Below, piece by piece: positions 29,475-33,073 of a stretch of DNA of 33,073 nucleotides; position 1 is the stretch's first letter, and every line of letters begins with the position of its first letter. The position numbers were made by a program, and so were the translations under genes. The DNA comes from Desulfuromusa sp. Its GTDB lineage: Bacteria > Desulfobacterota > Desulfuromonadia > Desulfuromonadales > Geopsychrobacteraceae. Under the pieces are notes generated by a model. The model was not told the DNA's origin. It saw nothing but the letters and a program-made list of their open reading frames with translations, and did not search any database. Location: contig JAQIBX010000155.1 in the NCBI GenBank assembly GCA_027858895.1, positions 1 through 33,073 on the forward strand, written 5' to 3'.

Positions 29475-31464
29475 ATTGCGTGCCCGTAGTTGATGGTGCG
29501 AACGAGAGAGCATCATTCAGCTGGTTATCCGTTTCAAGAACCGATTTTCGCTGTTGAAACGCTATTTTCTGGGCAGATCTTTCTGCTTGGTTCAGCAGCT
29601 TATTAAAAAACAATCTCCCTTCCCCAGCACAAGCAAGCCTTTTCCCCAGTATTGTCAGTAGTAACCCTGAATCGTTTTTTTGTAGCAGCTCATCGTCAAG
29701 GCTGGCGTAAGTACGTACTGAGCCTGGATCTCCCTGTCGTGCCCCGCGCCCGAGCAGTTGTCGATCGATCCGTTTTGATTCATGCGGTTCGGATAGAATC
29801 ACATGTAATCCCCCCAACTGCGCCACTCCGTGACCCAATTTGATGTCAGCTCCGCGACCAGCCATGTTGGTGGCAATGGTTACCTCTCCTCGTTGTCCGG
29901 CAGTCGCAATGATCTTGGCTTCTTGCCGATGATTGAGTGCGTTGAGTAACTGATAAGACAGTTGTCTCTGATCAAGCATCTCTGCCAGTTTTTTGCTTGC
30001 AGAAAGGCTTCTTGTCCCGACCAGAACCGGTTGACCAGTGGCTTGGCAATTGACGATCTCGGTACAGATTTCCCGCCATTTTTTGTTCTGATCCGAATAG
30101 TAGCGGCTTTTAAATATTTTCCTCTGGCAGGGGCGATGGGTGGGAATCGATACCACCGCTAAACGATAAACATCCCAGAATTCATTTGCCACTTCTCGGG
30201 CGGTCCCGGTTAAGCCAGAGAGGTTTCTGAACAGGCGAAAAAATTGCTGAAAGCTCAGCCGCGCCAAGGTTTCATTCGGGTTGGACAGGGGCAGGTTTTC
30301 ACGTGCTTCAATCGCTTGGTGCAGCCCCTGTTGCCAGCTTCTGCCCGGCATCATGCGACCGGTAAACTCATCAATAATAATCACTTGGTCATCGACTATG
30401 ACGTAATTGTTATCCCGATGATAAAATTCCCTGGCGCGCAGGGTTGTCAGAATCAGTTCATTGCGGTGTGATTCATTCTGAAATAAACCCGATAAAGTTT
30501 CTGACTTCCTCGCAATGACTGTTGCCCCAGCTTTGGTCAGGCTGATTTCACGATAGTGCGAATCAACCCGATAATCTTTCTCTAGCGTCAGTTCTGCGGT
30601 GATCGTTTGTGCCGCTTGAATAGCATCTAGAAAAAAATGATTGGCCTGGGGTTTGGCGATGATTAAAGGGGTTACGGCCTCATCGATCAGGACACTGTCG
30701 GCCTCATCGATGATCGCGGTATCAATGCCGCGCATGACCAGAGTCTCGTTGCTTTGATCACAAGGATCAATCGCTTGCTGGAGCAGCTGTCGTTCAGGGG
30801 TCTGGCAATCGCGCATTTGCAGTCGATCGCGTAAGAAGTCGGCCAACAGTTCTTTACTGGTGGTATAGACGACATCTGTGCTGTAGCTTTGCTTCCGGCT
30901 TGCTGCGGCCATCGTACCGTCGACCCAACTGACTGAAATGCCGCAAAAATTGTACAGGGGGGTCAGCTCTTTGGCATCACGCTCAGCGAGATAATCGTTA
31001 GCGGTGATGACATGGCAGGGGCGTCCCTCCCACGCAGTAAGAATCGCTGGGAAACAGGCAGTGAGGCTTTTTCCTTCACCGGTCGCCATCTCTACCAGGG
31101 AACCATGCAAGAGTGCAATAGCCGCCAGGATTTGGACTTCGTAGGGGCGCATTCCCATGGATCTGAACGCAGCCTCGGTAATCAAGGCAAAGGCTTCTCG
31201 CGGGGAATCTGCTGGTCCCTTTTTGCGTCGTCGATAGATTTTTTTCAGCTGCATTAGTTGCTGTTTCAGTTCTTGATCGGAAAGCTTTTGCAATTGGCTG
31301 GTTTGCTGCAAAACCTCTTCTGCCTGTTTCTGCCAGCTCTGCATCAATCCTTTCCTACGCCGGTAGCGCCCCAACAGTTGATGGATCGATCGATCCAGCC
31401 CTTTATGCAACGGTTCGGGACGCATGGATGAGCTTATTTGATAGTGTAGTGGAAGCCCGCTCAT
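29473..31464 (-). CDS. SecA-like ATPase lacking the canonical C-terminal third
   Basis: The 663-residue protein is homologous to SecA. Motor motifs are intact: Walker A MATGEGKS at 126-133, TANDYLAERDA, Walker B IIDEADS at 251-257, VIIIDEFTGRMMPGR at 361-375, the LTGTA motif at 418-422, TNMAGRGADIKLG at 532-544 and the arginine-finger region GRGARQGDPGS at 572-582. A crosslinking (PPXD-like) domain is present between about 260 and 365. After residue ~650 it stops: the part equivalent to the long scaffold helix (LNQAERSAQKIAFQQRKSVLE) ends the protein. Helical wing, two-helix finger and zinc tail are absent; canonical SecA has ~840-900 residues. The start overlaps the upstream membrane-protein stop (ATGA). 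It is a paralogue-type SecA, not the housekeeping one; its role as motor of an accessory export system is inference. Confidence 0.88.
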   Translation of the reverse strand: MSGLPLHYQISSSMRPEPLHKGLDRSIHQLLGRYRRRKGLMQSWQKQAEEVLQQTSQLQKLSDQELKQQLMQLKKIYRRRKKGPADSPREAFALITEAAFRSMGMRPYEVQILAAIALLHGSLVEMATGEGKSLTACFPAILTAWEGRPCHVITANDYLAERDAKELTPLYNFCGISVSWVDGTMAAASRKQSYSTDVVYTTSKELLADFLRDRLQMRDCQTPERQLLQQAIDPCDQSNETLVMRGIDTAIIDEADSVLIDEAVTPLIIAKPQANHFFLDAIQAAQTITAELTLEKDYRVDSHYREISLTKAGATVIARKSETLSGLFQNESHRNELILTTLRAREFYHRDNNYVIVDDQVIIIDEFTGRMMPGRSWQQGLHQAIEARENLPLSNPNETLARLSFQQFFRLFRNLSGLTGTAREVANEFWDVYRLAVVSIPTHRPCQRKIFKSRYYSDQNKKWREICTEIVNCQATGQPVLVGTRSLSASKKLAEMLDQRQLSYQLLNALNHRQEAKIIATAGQRGEVTIATNMAGRGADIKLGHGVAQLGGLHVILSEPHESKRIDRQLLGRGARQGDPGSVRTYASLDDELLQKNDSGLLLTILGKRLACAGEGRLFFNKLLNQAERSAQKIAFQQRKSVLETDNQLNDALSFAPSTTGTQ

Positions 31465-33073
31465 GTCTGGTACCGTTGTTGTAAAAACTGCCTGGTTTTC
31501 CGATAAAGCTGTTGCAGCAGTGGTTCAGCGGGGAGTTGAAAGCGAATTTTTCCAGAATGTCCGTGCCGCAGCAGTTGCTCTCCAGTATTTTCCAGATGGG
31601 CAGAAATCTGGAAAAATGGTTCAATGGTTTGCAATCCTTGCGCATCCATCCCGCTGACAGGGATGACCCCTCCACCCTTCCAGCCGAGGACTGCAGATGG
31701 CAGCCGCCCTTGCTCAAAAGGGATCACCTGATAGTTTTTGACCTGAAACTCGTTGTTTTCAATTCCCGCCAGCCGGACAATAATCTGTTCGGCAGTCTGA
31801 AGAGAGAAAATGTTTGCTGCCTCCTCCTGACGAACGATCGCAGTGAAGCGAAACGTATCGTTAGAAATAATTTCGCCCAGCTTGACCCCTTTGGGTAGCC
31901 AACTGCCAATCCGTTGCCCTTGCTGCGGAGCAAACCAGGTTCCGCTCTGCGTTGCAGTTATCAGCAAAGACTGTTGCCGCTGCTGCAATTCGGTCAGTTT
32001 ATTGTCCAGGACTTGCAGGCGTTTTTGCAACGCAGCACGCGTTGTACCACCTTGCAGCACTGCCCCTTGTTGCTGCAGGAACAGGACTTCATTGCGCTGG
32101 GCAGTGACCAGTTGCAGTTCAATGAAAAGCTCTGGATTGACCAGCCGAAATAGCGGTTCACCTTTAGCTACCTGGGAACCGTTGGAACAAAGCACCTCAA
32201 GCAGCTGCCCATCTGTTTGATTGGAAACGACCGTATGGTTGGTCGCTTCAAGGATGCCCGGAGCGCGAAACCGGTTGGGGAGTGGAACAGCTAAGATCAG
32301 CGCAGCGATTAATACACCTCCAGTCAAACTACTGATGAGGGCTCTTGGGCGAACCCTGCTCAACTCAGGGCTGGTCATAAGGTAGTTGATGAAACGGCCG
32401 ATCGGCAGGATTCCCCAGATCAGTAGACAAAAAACCGCCATCAATAATCCTGCCAGTAGAAAACGATCAGCGACAAAGAGGATGATGGCTCCATAGACAA
32501 AGAGTCGATAAATGCCGCTGAGAATGCCGTACCCGGTCAACCAGAAAGCCTCTTTGTGACTGTCTGTCGGGCTACTGGATTGTTTCAGGCCGAAAAAATA
32601 GCGCCGTGCCAGATGTTTTAAATGGGCCTGCGAACGAGGCTGCAGGTTCGGGATGTCCAGTAGATCAGAAAGGATGTAATAGCCGTCGTAGCGAAGCAGT
32701 GGATTGGCATTGAACAGCAGGGTTGAAATCGAGGCAACGATCAGGATGTTCAAAGCCAGACTGTGAATAGCTCCGGGACCGGAATTGGCCCAGAGTAAAG
32801 CGGCTCCGGCTGCGGCAAAAAACTCAAATAGCATTCCTGACGTTGCGACCAGAATCCGTTGGCGGCGTTCGCGGAAAGACCAGCTGGCGGTGGCATCCAT
32901 ATACGGCATTGGAGCAAACACAATGAACATGATGCCAACGGTATGAACTTCTCCGCCAAAGCGTTTACAGACCAGCGTATGCCCCATCTCATGTAACGAT
33001 TTGACGATTACCAGCCCGCCATAGAGGAGCAGCCAATTGTCAAAATCGAGCAGGTTTTTCGTTTCGCTGAGCA
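31461..33073 (-). CDS. M50-type zinc metalloprotease / HlyD adaptor fusion (N-terminus outside window)
   Basis: The frame runs to the window edge, so the N-terminus lies beyond 33073; 536 residues are visible. Near the edge it reads VKSLHEMGHTLV, giving the HExxH zinc motif (bases 32979-32993), then FNANPLLRYDGYYILSDLL, the second site-2-protease-like motif with the third zinc ligand Asp. Several membrane helices follow, including LFVYGAIILFVAD and VLIAALILAVPLP. The C-terminal ~280 residues form a periplasmic HlyD-like adaptor: GILEATNHTVVSNQTDGQL (first lipoyl half), a Gln-rich coiled coil (RAALQKRLQVLDNKLTELQQ) and a second lipoyl half with GTWFAPQQGQ. It overlaps the secA-like gene by four bases. 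M50/HlyD fusions occur in some RiPP-like and Planctomycete loci; here the substrate is unknown. Confidence 0.85.
   Translation of the reverse strand, partial: LSETKNLLDFDNWLLLYGGLVIVKSLHEMGHTLVCKRFGGEVHTVGIMFIVFAPMPYMDATASWSFRERRQRILVATSGMLFEFFAAAGAALLWANSGPGAIHSLALNILIVASISTLLFNANPLLRYDGYYILSDLLDIPNLQPRSQAHLKHLARRYFFGLKQSSSPTDSHKEAFWLTGYGILSGIYRLFVYGAIILFVADRFLLAGLLMAVFCLLIWGILPIGRFINYLMTSPELSRVRPRALISSLTGGVLIAALILAVPLPNRFRAPGILEATNHTVVSNQTDGQLLEVLCSNGSQVAKGEPLFRLVNPELFIELQLVTAQRNEVLFLQQQGAVLQGGTTRAALQKRLQVLDNKLTELQQRQQSLLITATQSGTWFAPQQGQRIGSWLPKGVKLGEIISNDTFRFTAIVRQEEAANIFSLQTAEQIIVRLAGIENNEFQVKNYQVIPFEQGRLPSAVLGWKGGGVIPVSGMDAQGLQTIEPFFQISAHLENTGEQLLRHGHSGKIRFQLPAEPLLQQLYRKTRQFLQQRYQT

Noticed and set aside
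1-33073. Insertion sequence, prophage, CRISPR array, tRNA or rRNA
   Set aside because: No transposase, integrase, spaced direct repeats or tRNA-like T-arm pattern was found by eye in either strand.

Overview
The window looks like chromosomal DNA of a Desulfuromonadota bacterium (the Geobacter / Desulfuromonas / Pelobacter group of former Deltaproteobacteria). The support is a small PpcA/c3-like multihaem cytochrome, a fused ThiE-ThiD protein beside a short-form ThiC, an RdgC-like protein, a J-domain protein, a two-domain PilZ protein, a DUF3343 protein and a purH-purD-purE cluster. Genus is inference. Most of the window is housekeeping, with dense, well-formed genes on both strands and no insertion sequence, prophage, CRISPR, tRNA or rRNA gene that I could see.

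Layout. 1-939 is the 3' part of trpB. 970-1824 is an alpha/beta hydrolase. 1909-6926 on the minus strand carries a membrane-bound SpoIIE-type phosphatase, rdgC, a J-domain protein and a PilZ protein. 7103-8562 on the plus strand holds a THUMP RNA methyltransferase and rpsU, ending at a clear terminator. 8598-8978 (minus) is a small protein resembling half a hemerythrin. gap (long form, minus) and fba (plus) diverge from 10724-10989. 12071-15109 (minus) holds a DsrE-like protein and an operon of a ChaN/PDZ lipoprotein, a TIGR04282 glycosyltransferase and a DUF3047 protein. 15314-18137 (minus) is thiED-thiC with a hairpin plus T-tract between the two genes. 18383-23184 (plus) is alr, then purH-purD-purE; a nested palindromic repeat lies between purH and purD. 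A tetrahaem cytochrome and a tRNA1(Val)-type methyltransferase follow. dciA and a small membrane protein lie on the minus strand. A DUF3343 protein precedes the conserved ffh-rpsP-khpA-rimM-trmD-rplS operon (25703-29420).

The most unusual part is the right end (29473-33073, minus). A translationally coupled pair encodes (i) a polytopic membrane protein with an HEMGH zinc-protease motif fused to a HlyD-type periplasmic adaptor, running off the window, and (ii) a 663-residue SecA-like ATPase that keeps the motor motifs but ends where canonical SecA has its scaffold, wing, two-helix finger and zinc tail. I read this as a candidate accessory export or processing machine. The rest of the locus, including any substrate or outer-membrane channel, would lie beyond position 33073.

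Functional links: the translation/SRP operon, purine and thiamine synthesis, and the divergent gap/fba pair are ordinary metabolism. The SpoIIE phosphatase and the PilZ protein are signalling outputs without obvious partners here. Recurrent regulatory structure is visible as intrinsic terminators placed very close upstream of thiC and purH, and as a GntR-like palindrome next to the cytochrome promoter. All function calls rest on motifs read by eye; no database search was run.
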